64,000 nt of DNA from Larsenimonas suaedae (GTDB taxonomy: Bacteria; Pseudomonadota; Gammaproteobacteria; Pseudomonadales; Halomonadaceae): NCBI RefSeq assembly GCF_023712105.1, contig NZ_JAMLJI010000001.1, positions 248,001-312,000 of the forward strand, in the 5' to 3' direction. Position 1 is the first letter of the stretch; each line of letters starts with the position of its first letter. The notes beneath the pieces were generated by a model. That model saw nothing but the letters and a program-made list of their open reading frames with translations, searched no databases and was not told where the DNA came from. The position numbers were made by a program, and so were the translations under genes. Shown here one piece after another: positions 44,838-53,529 of this stretch.

Positions 44838-46811
44838 TCAGGAGGTTTTCCTTGGCGCTCGTTGACGACGCGTTGTTTTCTTGCTCTTGTCGCCCTTGCT
44901 TCCCTTGCTTCCCTTGCTTCCCTTGCTTCCCTTGCTTCCCTTGCTTCCCTTGCCTCGAAGTGCCGAGAAATCGCTGCGCTCGACCTCCGAAATCAGCGTT
45001 TTGAGTTCATGGGTGAGCGGCTGCATGAACTGCGCATAACGCATTCGCTTGTCGCTGATGGCCTCGAGCTGGGATTCCCAATGTGCGGTCATGTCAGGCA
45101 CAACCATTCGATTAGGCAGGCTTTTCACGAGTTGGCGGCCGATATCGGTCGAGTGGATTTCCTTGCCTTTTTTGGTCAAAAATCCACGTTTGAACAGCAG
45201 CTCGATAATGCCGGCGCGGGTGGCTTCCGTGCCGAGCCCGTCGGTATCCTTGAGCACCTTCCGGATGTCAGGGTCGGAGACAAATCGCGCGATACCGGTC
45301 ATGGCCGATAGAAGGCCTGCATCGGTGAACCGTTTCGGCGGGCTGGTTTCCTTGTCATCCACCCGGGCCTCGCGGCAGGTGAGATCGTCTCCAACGTTGA
45401 CCTCGGGCAGAGGTGATGATGAACATTCGGACGCCTTGGTGCCTTTTCGGGGCGGCAGCAGGGTTTTCCAGCCGTCCCTCAGAACCGATGTCTGTTTGGC
45501 AACGAATAGCCCACCTTCAACCTGACTGTCGATCTGATGTTCGGCGTACTCGAACGCTGGATAGAACTGCATCAGGTACTGCCGGGCCACAAGATCGTAG
45601 ATATTCTTTTCATCCTGGGTCAGCCGGTCGGCCGATACCGCCTTGGATGTCGGAATAATGGCGTGGTGTGCGCCCACCTTGGCGTCGTTCCAGGCCTTGC
45701 TCTTGAGGTCAAGATTTGCCTGCTGGGCCGGATCAAAAAGCGCGTCGCTGGTTTTGGCGATGGCCTGAGTGACCGTGTGCCGGTCGCTGTAGTGTCCCTT
45801 GGGTAAATACCGACAGTCCGAACGCGGGTAGGTAATCAGGGTGTGGCGCTCATAGAGCTGCTGGCAGATATCCAGTGTTTTCTGGGCGTTCAGGTTGAAG
45901 CGTTTCGAGGCGTCGATCTGAAGCGTGGACAGATTATAGGGCAGCGGCGCAGCCTGCTTTTTGACTGTGCGCTCGACGTTTCGAACGTGGCCGGGTTTTC
46001 CGGTTACTTTCTTTACAACGGTGTCGGCAAGCTTTCTTGAAAGCACCCGACCGTCGTCGTCCATGTACGGGGCGCAGGCCTCGCTCGGGACCCACTTGGC
46101 GCTGAAGGTATCACCGGCTGCGGTGGCAAGCGTGACGACGACCTCGTAAAACGGCTTGGGTACGAACTGTTCGATGGCTTCATCGCGATGAACCACAAGG
46201 CCAAGCACCGGCGTTTGTACCCGCCCGATCGACAACACGCCGTTGTAGCCTGCGTTTTGACCGAGCAGGGTGCACAGGCGGGTCATGTTGATGCCGTAGA
46301 GCCAATCGGCCCGCGCCCGTGCAAGCGCCGAGGTGGCAAGCGGGATGAAATCGCTGTTCGGGCGAAGATCATCCAGGGCTTTCTTGATCGCGGCCGGGTT
46401 CATGTCATTGACCAGGCAGCGAAGGGTGGCGGCGCGCTTGGCCTTGCTGATACCTGAATGATTGATCACCTCATCGACCAGAATCTGGCCGACCCGGTCG
46501 GGGTCGCCCATGTTGATGAGCTGATCGGCCTCCCTGATCAGCTTCTTGACCGTGGTGAACTGCTGGCGGGTCTTTGACTTGATCTGTTGCTTCCACTCGC
46601 TCGGGACGATTGGAAGATGCGCGCGCTTCCAGCTCTTGTAGGCGGGGTCATAAGCCTCGGGCTCGGCCTGCTCGAGGAGGTGACCGATACACCAGGTCAC
46701 CACGTCGCCCTTGGCGGTACGGATGAATCCGTCGCCTTTCTGGTGCGGTTTCGGCAGAACCTCCGCAACCGCGCGGCCCACGCTTGGTTTTTCGGCGATG
46801 ATCAGGCGCAA
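44838..46811 (-). CDS. topB: DNA topoisomerase III with altered Toprim motif
   Basis: Type IA topoisomerase, 657 residues, aligning closely with E. coli TopB (opens MRLIIAEKPS). Glu7, Asp103 and Asp105 of the Toprim site and the active-site Tyr328 (LITYPRSDCRYLP) are present. However, the third acidic residue, Glu107 in the usual DPDREGQ, is Val here (GDPDRVGQ), with codon GTC. The start codon is TTG at 46811 with no visible ribosome-binding site. The tail is a KGS repeat followed by a basic end. Family enzymes decatenate DNA; whether this one does is open. Confidence 0.93.
   Translation of the reverse strand: MRLIIAEKPSVGRAVAEVLPKPHQKGDGFIRTAKGDVVTWCIGHLLEQAEPEAYDPAYKSWKRAHLPIVPSEWKQQIKSKTRQQFTTVKKLIREADQLINMGDPDRVGQILVDEVINHSGISKAKRAATLRCLVNDMNPAAIKKALDDLRPNSDFIPLATSALARARADWLYGINMTRLCTLLGQNAGYNGVLSIGRVQTPVLGLVVHRDEAIEQFVPKPFYEVVVTLATAAGDTFSAKWVPSEACAPYMDDDGRVLSRKLADTVVKKVTGKPGHVRNVERTVKKQAAPLPYNLSTLQIDASKRFNLNAQKTLDICQQLYERHTLITYPRSDCRYLPKGHYSDRHTVTQAIAKTSDALFDPAQQANLDLKSKAWNDAKVGAHHAIIPTSKAVSADRLTQDEKNIYDLVARQYLMQFYPAFEYAEHQIDSQVEGGLFVAKQTSVLRDGWKTLLPPRKGTKASECSSSPLPEVNVGDDLTCREARVDDKETSPPKRFTDAGLLSAMTGIARFVSDPDIRKVLKDTDGLGTEATRAGIIELLFKRGFLTKKGKEIHSTDIGRQLVKSLPNRMVVPDMTAHWESQLEAISDKRMRYAQFMQPLTHELKTLISEVERSDFSALRGKGSKGSKGSKGSKGSKGSKGDKSKKTTRRQRAPRKTS
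44895..44948 (-). repeat. six perfect 9-bp tandem repeats coding Lys-Gly-Ser
   Basis: Six exact copies of CTTGCTTCC (plus strand), within the end of topB, encoding a Lys-Gly-Ser run. The unit is three codons, so gain or loss of copies keeps the frame. Such slippage-prone arrays can vary between strains. Confidence 0.95.
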
Positions 46812-46830
46812 AACATCAAATCCATGTGGT

Positions 46831-46860
46831 TTTATACAGTGTCATGGTAACCACGGTCAG
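46831..46860 (-). promoter_or_regulatory. candidate topB promoter
   Basis: Reading leftward, CTGACC (46855-46860) and TATAAA (46831-46836) are spaced by 18 bases. Transcription would begin about a dozen bases before the TTG start, giving an almost leaderless message, in keeping with the absent ribosome-binding site. Confidence 0.4.
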
Positions 46861-46864
46861 GGGG

Positions 46865-46960
46865 ACTGTCGATCCAGGGCACTGTCGACTCAAAGTACTG
46901 TCGACTCAAAGTACTTTCGATTCAGGGCACTTTCGATTTATAACACTGCTGATCCGGGAG
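46865..46960. repeat. six degenerate 16-bp direct repeats upstream of topB
   Basis: Six head-to-tail units of exactly 16 bases fill 46865-46960. Copies 2 and 3 are identical (ACTGTCGACTCAAAGT). The others keep ACTNTCGA or ACTGCTGA at the start. The array ends where the stop codon of the next minus-strand gene begins and lies just upstream of the candidate topB promoter. There are no unique spacers, so it is not a CRISPR. Confidence 0.9.
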
Positions 46961-48862
46961 CTAGCCCAGCGCTCGACGCGCCCGAACCAGCGCGCGGTAC
47001 CATTTCCGCGGGCGCTTGCCGATAACCGGGGGGCGATGGGTCAGAAGGCTCACCGGGCTGTAGTCGGCGCTGTGATAGCCGGCGATCATGCTGAGTGTCG
47101 CCTCACGCGCCTTGTAATGCGTGATCAGAAACTCGGCCGCCGAATCGTCCAGTGGTACGCCATAGTGGCGCACCAGTGCCAGAGCCAGGGATTCGGCAGA
47201 GCGCGATAGATCCGGCTCAATGCTCTTGACCATGGCCGCGCCGATCGCGGCCTTGGCCGGCGCCGACATGTTGGGCTCGAGCTGGCCGAAGTAGGCGGCG
47301 TTGGTTGCGTTGATCGCGCGTTGCACTTCGGGGCGAGAGAGGTGGATATGCGGTTCGAGGGTCAGGGCCACATCGATGGCGAACCGTTTAAGCGTATCCG
47401 AGCCGTGATTGAGCAGCGTTTCATGGCTCAAGGGCGTATGGCGGGGGTGCCCCCAGTGGCGAATATTGACGCCCTGCATCAGTTTTGACAGTGCCCGGCA
47501 GACGTCAGCCTTGGCCGCATCGTCGAGCGCGATGCGTTTTTCGCGAACGCGAAGGCCTCGCCGTCCGCGCCCGGTTCGAAGTTTCTGGGTCTGCTTCTCG
47601 CTTGAATGCATTTCCTCCCAGCGGGTCGACAGACGCAGTAGCTGTGCGTGGCTGCGGCCGGCGTTTTCATAAGCCTCCTGCACACTCTTGAAGAGCTTCA
47701 AGGCGTTGGTCAGGATGTCCGATTGCTGTCGAAGGCGGGCACGAAGCTGGCTGTCGAATGCGCGCTCGAGGTCTGCGGCGTCGCGTACGATCTGATCGGC
47801 CAGCGCATCCATCGCCTCACGAGAGCGGGCCAGGAGGACTTCGGCGCGAAGGCCGGACGCGGCGTCCTCAACCAGGGTGTCCGACTGTTCGGCGAGATAG
47901 ACCGTCAATGCCTTCACGCGTGAAAGCCCGGTGGCCTGTGCGATGCGATAGCGCGCGCGCGCGTCCTCGAGCTGATCGAGCGCCCGCGCCAGGTGCCATT
48001 GACCGCGGTACTCGAACGTCAGCATGGTGATCTCGCGCCCGCTGATCAGCTCAAACGCGAGAATCAACAATTCCTCCACGTCCTGAAGCGTCATCAGCAG
48101 GTCGTTGTCCTGCTCGCTGGCGGCGAGAATTCGCTCGAGAAAGTTGTCATCGCGCGGCACGCCGTGATGGAGATTGGGCGCGATGCCGTAGAAACGATCC
48201 CGCAGAAGGCCGATGGCTTCCGGCGCAACGTCGGCAAGGTCTGTGAACTGAGGCTCCAGCGTGTCGCTGTAGAGGCTGTTCAAATCCCGGATACGGGCGT
48301 ATAGCCCGACCCGGCGATAGATGTCGATCCGTGCTATGATTCGCGCCGAATCCGCATCGTTTAAAAGCTCCTGAACGGCCAGTTCGACCCCCTCAGGGGA
48401 CAGGTCCTGCTTTCTGAGCAGCATGGCGGCTGCTTCACGCCGTCGGGCATCGCCCTCCAGACTTTCAACGATCAGGTTGCGGGTGGTGAGAATCAGATCC
48501 GGAAGCGTATCGATGACGCGCGAAATCTTGGCTTCGGTACGCTCGTATTGGCGTCCTCGGGTCAAATGATGCACCAGATTGGCCAGTACCCCGGCCACAC
48601 CCGTAATGACCGTGTAGGAGATGAAAAACACGTAGTTTTCCATGGTCGGTGCCTTGCCATACCCCATGAGGTAGCCGCCCCAGGCACCAATCAGAGTGAC
48701 GGGTCCGGCGGTCCAGAGGATCTGCATCAGGCTGATCGACCACGGCACCTTTTCGACCGCCTGGGTGATTCGCCGGATTTCATCACGGCCTTCACGTTCG
48801 AGGCTGACTGTTGAGGTGCGTTTTTCGTCTGCGCGGCGTTTGAGTAGGGGAAGAGGCAGCAC
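46961..48862 (-). CDS. unrecognised two-helix membrane protein
   Basis: A 633-residue protein that I cannot assign to a family. A short charged N-terminus is followed by two membrane helices (about residues 43-67 and 76-98). The remainder is largely helical: charged, Arg/Glu/Leu-rich segments (about 100-400), a basic linker (about 425-450) and a C-terminal helical domain. The start is GTG at 48862 with TAAGG six bases before it. It is divergent from the SEC-C/TPR gene and upstream of topB. No enzyme motif is visible. Confidence 0.8.
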   Translation of the reverse strand: MLPLPLLKRRADEKRTSTVSLEREGRDEIRRITQAVEKVPWSISLMQILWTAGPVTLIGAWGGYLMGYGKAPTMENYVFFISYTVITGVAGVLANLVHHLTRGRQYERTEAKISRVIDTLPDLILTTRNLIVESLEGDARRREAAAMLLRKQDLSPEGVELAVQELLNDADSARIIARIDIYRRVGLYARIRDLNSLYSDTLEPQFTDLADVAPEAIGLLRDRFYGIAPNLHHGVPRDDNFLERILAASEQDNDLLMTLQDVEELLILAFELISGREITMLTFEYRGQWHLARALDQLEDARARYRIAQATGLSRVKALTVYLAEQSDTLVEDAASGLRAEVLLARSREAMDALADQIVRDAADLERAFDSQLRARLRQQSDILTNALKLFKSVQEAYENAGRSHAQLLRLSTRWEEMHSSEKQTQKLRTGRGRRGLRVREKRIALDDAAKADVCRALSKLMQGVNIRHWGHPRHTPLSHETLLNHGSDTLKRFAIDVALTLEPHIHLSRPEVQRAINATNAAYFGQLEPNMSAPAKAAIGAAMVKSIEPDLSRSAESLALALVRHYGVPLDDSAAEFLITHYKAREATLSMIAGYHSADYSPVSLLTHRPPVIGKRPRKWYRALVRARRALG

Positions 48863-49031
48863 AAGAAACCTTAAGCGACAGGATGGGTCATCGGCCGCTG
48901 ACTTGGCGGACCGAGTGGCTATAGTACCGCCTTCGTCTGGCGGTCACAAAGCGGCTTGCGTATCCTGTTCGGGTAGAAATCTTTGGCGTGGGATGTGGCA
49001 CAAATACATGATGGCGCAGGGAACACTTTGA

Positions 49032-50849
49032 ATGTTGGCGAATTGGGTTGATCAGTTGCTTGGGTTTGCCACGAAAGCGCAGGCCGTCATCCATCAAGAC
49101 GAGCAGTACCCCGAACTTACGCGCTGGGCCCGACGCGAGGGCGCAACGCTTTTAGGCGACGATGTGTCGCTTGCCCAGGCGTTGACGCCGCTTCTCTGGA
49201 ACCAGACGCCCTTGGTCCGGTGCGGCTTTGCCTGCGAACCGTTGGCGCCGCCCGCCGTTGATGAGCCCTGCTGGTGCGATTCGGGCAAGCGGTTCGATCG
49301 CTGCTGCGGAGCGGTGACCCTGCCCGGGCCTGTGCCTTCACATCTGATGTGGATGTTGAGCCTGCAGGAATGGCGGGGGGAGCGTCTTCGTCGTGCGCTT
49401 CTGTCACTTAAGGCGCCGACCCAGGCCCTGCTCGAGGCCGCCATCATCAGCGTCGAAACCGGCCAGCTCGGTCGCGCCCAGCGCCTGCTCGAAGCCTTTT
49501 TTCAGCTCGATGAGTGGGAAGCCACGCCTGAAACGTCCGAGTCGGCCTTTGAGCTTCTGACGGACGTCTATCATGAGCGCGGCTTCACGCGGAAAAAGGA
49601 CGCGTTCGTTGATGATATCGTCGATCGGGGCCCGAATTTTCTGAAAGGTGCGGCGCTCGAGCGGGTCTGCCTTGCGTTCATGGACAGCGACGACCTGAGC
49701 GGGGCACGAGACGCGTTCTTGAAGGCGCTCAAGCTGATTCCCGATGCCCCGTCACTTGCCTACATCGAAACCATGCTCCTGCTGCATGAAGGCCAACCCC
49801 AGGAAGCCGGCGAGCGTGCCGGCTTCTGGGCGCGTCGCCTCAAGCGGCAGGCGGGGCTTGATGAAGAGTATCTGGACTTTCTTGAGCAGCTCGCGCATGC
49901 GCCGGCAGATACCCTCGCTGAGCAGATGATCTATTCCGAGGAAGAGCTTGCCGAGCCGCTTGCCATGCTGTCCACGGTCCTCATGGAATACCCGCCGGTC
50001 GAAGAGCTGCCGCTGAGCCGCAATGAATGCGGCACGCTCATGTATCTGCCCACGGCTGACCACACAGCGGATTACACGCAGTGGCGCCAATACTTTACCG
50101 CCGACGATGTAGGTGAGCCCGGCAAGAACGCCAGCAGCGACCTGTGGGTCGATGCGCTCAAGTGGCTCGATGGGCTGTGCGAGCACCCGGACTGGCTGGC
50201 AACTCCTGCCATTTTGCAGGAGCTGACCATGGCGCTGGCCGTCCGGTTTGGCAATCTGCCGTGGATGATGCGGCCCTTTTTCGAACCGATCGCCAAACAG
50301 TTCGAGCTGTGGCTTGGCTGCATCGAGCAGGAACAGGGTGTCTTCAGCTGGGAAGAGGGGGACAACGACATCATCTACCAGCTCGGGCTCGGTCTGATCA
50401 TGGGAATGGAGCGCGGTGATCCGCTTCGCTCGAAAGCGTTGTCGGAGCGGCTTTTGAGTCTCGACAAGCAGGACGATCTAGGGCTTCGAGAGGTTCTGCT
50501 CGAACAGCACCTGCGTCAGGGCGAGGACGACAAGGCCCTGTCACTGGTCGACCCGCTCCTGCCCGAGCAGTCAGACTGGCTTGGTCTGTTGGTCGGGCGC
50601 GCACTGGTGTTCTACCGGCTCGGACGCATGGATGAGGCGCAAGGGGCACTTTCCCTCATTCATCAGCACAACCCCCACATGCTGACCCTTCTTGCCAGGG
50701 CCAACCCCAAGCGTGAGCACAATGAAGCCCATTCTGTGGCGCCAGGCTCTCGTGGCGAGGCCTGGCAGTATCGTGTGCTGTTGCGCGGCCAGTGGCTTGC
50801 AACGCCAGGTGCCATCGACTGGTTGAAGCGGGCACTCAAGCGGTTTTAG
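49032..50849 (+). CDS. SEC-C motif and TPR-like protein of unknown function
   Basis: A 605-residue cytoplasmic protein. Residues 80-92 (CWCDSGKRFDRCC) form a SEC-C zinc-binding motif like that at the end of SecA. The rest is helical with repeats resembling tetratricopeptide units (for instance LLEAAIISVETGQLGRAQRL, and the RLGRMDEAQGALSLI region near the end). It may be a zinc-containing adaptor or scaffold, which is inference. Its stop codon overlaps that of the convergent polysaccharide gene (50846-50849). Confidence 0.8.
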   Translation: MLANWVDQLLGFATKAQAVIHQDEQYPELTRWARREGATLLGDDVSLAQALTPLLWNQTPLVRCGFACEPLAPPAVDEPCWCDSGKRFDRCCGAVTLPGPVPSHLMWMLSLQEWRGERLRRALLSLKAPTQALLEAAIISVETGQLGRAQRLLEAFFQLDEWEATPETSESAFELLTDVYHERGFTRKKDAFVDDIVDRGPNFLKGAALERVCLAFMDSDDLSGARDAFLKALKLIPDAPSLAYIETMLLLHEGQPQEAGERAGFWARRLKRQAGLDEEYLDFLEQLAHAPADTLAEQMIYSEEELAEPLAMLSTVLMEYPPVEELPLSRNECGTLMYLPTADHTADYTQWRQYFTADDVGEPGKNASSDLWVDALKWLDGLCEHPDWLATPAILQELTMALAVRFGNLPWMMRPFFEPIAKQFELWLGCIEQEQGVFSWEEGDNDIIYQLGLGLIMGMERGDPLRSKALSERLLSLDKQDDLGLREVLLEQHLRQGEDDKALSLVDPLLPEQSDWLGLLVGRALVFYRLGRMDEAQGALSLIHQHNPHMLTLLARANPKREHNEAHSVAPGSRGEAWQYRVLLRGQWLATPGAIDWLKRALKRF

Positions 50850-52033
50850 TGGCCCCGCTTCAACGAGACCATTCGAAGCAGGACCTGGCGAAGCTTGGGG
50901 TATTCGGTCAAGCGAATCGCATCGATGCAGTCGGCCACGATGTCGGGGCGTAGGCGGCGCTTTGGGCCGATGAAAACGCCGCGGGTCACACGAGCGGCGT
51001 AGCCGAGAATGGCTGGTGTGTGTTCGATGTTGGGGCCGAACAGGCGCTGCTGCTGACCCACCACCTTGGCAAGCTCCCCACGCAGTGCCCGTGTCTTGCC
51101 GGCAAGCGGCAGCACCATGACCCAAAGCAGTGCCGAGAGCAGGCGCTCGCTCTTGCCCGGTCGGTGTTGCGGTTTGAAGGCCACGCCGCGAAGCACCAGC
51201 GTACCGGCCTGACGACGGTCCTTGAACCAGTAGCCGAGTTTGGGGTCGAGCAGTTGCCCCTCGTAATAGATGCCGTTTTTAAGGCGCTGCACGCCGCCTA
51301 CATGGGAGTAGGGCATCACGACCATGTTTTCGAGTTCGGCGCCTTCCTCGAGATAGCAGCCGGTTTCGAGGCTGCAGTGGCCGGTAAGCCAGGCCCCTCG
51401 CTCAACATGGGCAACTGCCCCCATGAATCCCTGTTCAAGTACGGACGTGTCTGGCGTTGCCGTGCCGGCCGAGCCCCAGAGTCTGTCCAGAACCTCGGTG
51501 CCATGCGGGGCTACCGGCGTCTGGCGCTGCAGGATATCCATCGTCAACTGGTGATAATCCGAAAGCGAGGCGAGCAGGCACGGGCTCAACGTGCGCTCCT
51601 CTCGAAGCTCGCTCCAGCGAAGGCGAATCAGGTTAAGATCCTCCGGGCCCCGGGCGACCACGACGGGCGCGTCCTTGCCGGGTGCCTTGATCCAGTCGGG
51701 GTGCAGCAGAATATCACCGCGTACCACAAGGCAGGGGTACATCACGTTGCCGCCCAGACGCAGTAGGTGTTCGCGCGGGTCACGCTCGCCAATGACCGGA
51801 TAAAGCTCGATCGGCATGCCCCAGCGGTCGCTTCGATTGAACATCGCGCGAAACAACTCCGACGAGCGCCCATACAGCAGGCACGCTGCCTGAATGTTGG
51901 GCGTATCCGCCAGGAGGTCCAGATTGCGTTCCAGCACGCTGCGCCCGACGAGCGGCAGCAGGGCAGGCGGATAGCGCTGATCCATCGGGGCCATTTCCTG
52001 ACCCATGCGATCGGCAAGAATGATCACTTGCAT
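50846..52033 (-). CDS. degenerate nucleotidyltransferase with hexapeptide-repeat segment
   Basis: A 395-residue protein with a sugar-nucleotidyltransferase-like start (MQVIILADRM...PALLPLVGRSVLERNLDLL) and a left-handed beta-helix-like stretch (about 205-270). The nucleotide signature GGxGTRLxPLTxxxPK is degraded: ADRMGQEM replaces the glycine loop and Ala replaces the catalytic-site Lys (YPPALLPL). It may be a non-catalytic scaffold or a divergent enzyme. It is the last gene of the exopolysaccharide operon, 11 bases after the preceding gene. Confidence 0.75.
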   Translation of the reverse strand: MQVIILADRMGQEMAPMDQRYPPALLPLVGRSVLERNLDLLADTPNIQAACLLYGRSSELFRAMFNRSDRWGMPIELYPVIGERDPREHLLRLGGNVMYPCLVVRGDILLHPDWIKAPGKDAPVVVARGPEDLNLIRLRWSELREERTLSPCLLASLSDYHQLTMDILQRQTPVAPHGTEVLDRLWGSAGTATPDTSVLEQGFMGAVAHVERGAWLTGHCSLETGCYLEEGAELENMVVMPYSHVGGVQRLKNGIYYEGQLLDPKLGYWFKDRRQAGTLVLRGVAFKPQHRPGKSERLLSALLWVMVLPLAGKTRALRGELAKVVGQQQRLFGPNIEHTPAILGYAARVTRGVFIGPKRRLRPDIVADCIDAIRLTEYPKLRQVLLRMVSLKRGH

Positions 52034-52044
52034 CGACGTTCTCC

Positions 52045-53529
52045 TCAGTACGCCCCACGCCCCTTGATGACGGCGGGTATGGTTCTTAGAAGCAGCTTGA
52101 TGTCTTCACGGATGCCCTGTCGGTGCAGGTAGAACAGGTCGAGGTTGATCTGTTCGTCAAACGACAGGTCAGACCGGCCGGATACCTGCCAAAGCCCGGT
52201 CAGCCCTGGACGTGCGTCAAGACGCATCCGTGCGCGGGCTTCGTAAAGCGCGACTTCCCGAGGCAGGGCGGGCCTTGGGCCGACCAGCGCCATGTCTCCC
52301 TTCAAGACGTTCCAGAGCTGCGGGATCTCATCGATCGACAGTTTTCGAATGATTCGCCCGGGTGTGGTGATCCGTGGGTCCTTTTTCATCTTGAACAGCA
52401 CGTTGCCAGACGATTCGTTGCGCTCGGTAAGCTCTCTCAGGCGTTCCTCGGCATCAACGTACATCGAGCGGAATTTCCACATCTTGAACAGGCTGCCGGA
52501 TTGACCGACGCGGGTCTGGCTGAAAAAGATCGGGCCCCTGGAGTCGAGCTTGATCCAGAGCATGACCAGCACCAGAAAAGGCCCGCCAAAACCGAGAATC
52601 GACAGTGATAGACCGATGTCCAGAAGCCGCCGGGCCTTCGGGCCGTACCAGCGTCTGAATAACCACCAACAGCGCCGTGCAAACGAGCGCCATTTGTAAA
52701 AGGTTGGATAGTCGCCTTCCAGGTAGCTCCGAAGACGTCGGCACGGGCGCTGACCGTGTCGTGTGATGTTCAAAAGAAAGACTGGATTGCCGACCACGTA
52801 GCGCTTCCACATGCGCCCGGGTTCCTGCATCAGTCGCCAGCTCCATTCCATGCCGATCGAGCGCAGCCATTTCGGCGCGCGACTGACTTTCTCGGCGCTG
52901 AAATCAAATAGCCCACCTACACCCATGGCCAGTTTGACCTTGAGTCGATGGCGATAGCGTTCGACCCAAAGCTCCTGATGCGGTACGCCCATGGCAACGC
53001 ACAGGAGGTCGGGGCGCGCCTCATTGATCTTGTCGATGACCTGATCGGTGCCGGTGGTACCGAAAAAGCCATGCTGTACGCCAACAATCTCAAGCTTTGG
53101 AAAGCGCTGCTTGAGCTTATCCGCCATGGTATCGGCCACACCCGGCGCTGCGCCAAGCAGGAACAGCCGAAGCCCTTCCTCTGCCATCTGCTCACAGATC
53201 AGTGGAAAAAGGTCCGTGCCATTTAGGTTGGCAACCAGTGATTCGCCTACGCGCTTGCACGCGATGGCTACGCCGCTGCCATCCGGCAGCACCATGTTGG
53301 CGTTCAAAAGCGCCTGATAATAGCGGGGATGGTTTTGAGCGACGTTGGCGCAGTGAGCATTGATGAAATGCACCGTTGCGTTGGTGTGCGGGGCGCGCAT
53401 GTAGTCAAACAGGGCCTCAAGCGCTTCCTCGCGGCTGATATTGACAAACGGCAGCCCGAGAACGGTGACAGTCGGGCGCGGTGGTGCCTGCTCGTTTTCC
53501 AGTTCGACACTATAGGCGTGTAACCCCAT
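52045..53529 (-). CDS. fused WecG/TagA-type glycosyltransferase and sugar-phosphate transferase
   Basis: A 494-residue two-domain protein. Residues 22-260 are a GT26 WecG/TagA/CpsF enzyme (NLNGTDLFP, GVPHQELW). Residues 298-494 are a polyprenyl-phosphate sugar-1-phosphate transferase of the WcaJ/PglC type, with a hydrophobic segment (303-326) and motifs KMWKFRSM, DEIPQLWNVLKGDMALVGPRP and LRPGLTGLWQVSGRS. The enzyme would load the first sugar onto undecaprenyl phosphate and could add the second. GGGGGA precedes the ATG at 53529. The start overlaps the preceding gene's stop by one base. Confidence 0.9.
   Translation of the reverse strand: MGLHAYSVELENEQAPPRPTVTVLGLPFVNISREEALEALFDYMRAPHTNATVHFINAHCANVAQNHPRYYQALLNANMVLPDGSGVAIACKRVGESLVANLNGTDLFPLICEQMAEEGLRLFLLGAAPGVADTMADKLKQRFPKLEIVGVQHGFFGTTGTDQVIDKINEARPDLLCVAMGVPHQELWVERYRHRLKVKLAMGVGGLFDFSAEKVSRAPKWLRSIGMEWSWRLMQEPGRMWKRYVVGNPVFLLNITRHGQRPCRRLRSYLEGDYPTFYKWRSFARRCWWLFRRWYGPKARRLLDIGLSLSILGFGGPFLVLVMLWIKLDSRGPIFFSQTRVGQSGSLFKMWKFRSMYVDAEERLRELTERNESSGNVLFKMKKDPRITTPGRIIRKLSIDEIPQLWNVLKGDMALVGPRPALPREVALYEARARMRLDARPGLTGLWQVSGRSDLSFDEQINLDLFYLHRQGIREDIKLLLRTIPAVIKGRGAY

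Noticed and set aside
46865-46960. Possible CRISPR array at the 16-bp repeats
   Set aside because: Units are head-to-tail without unique spacers and far too short; no cas genes nearby.
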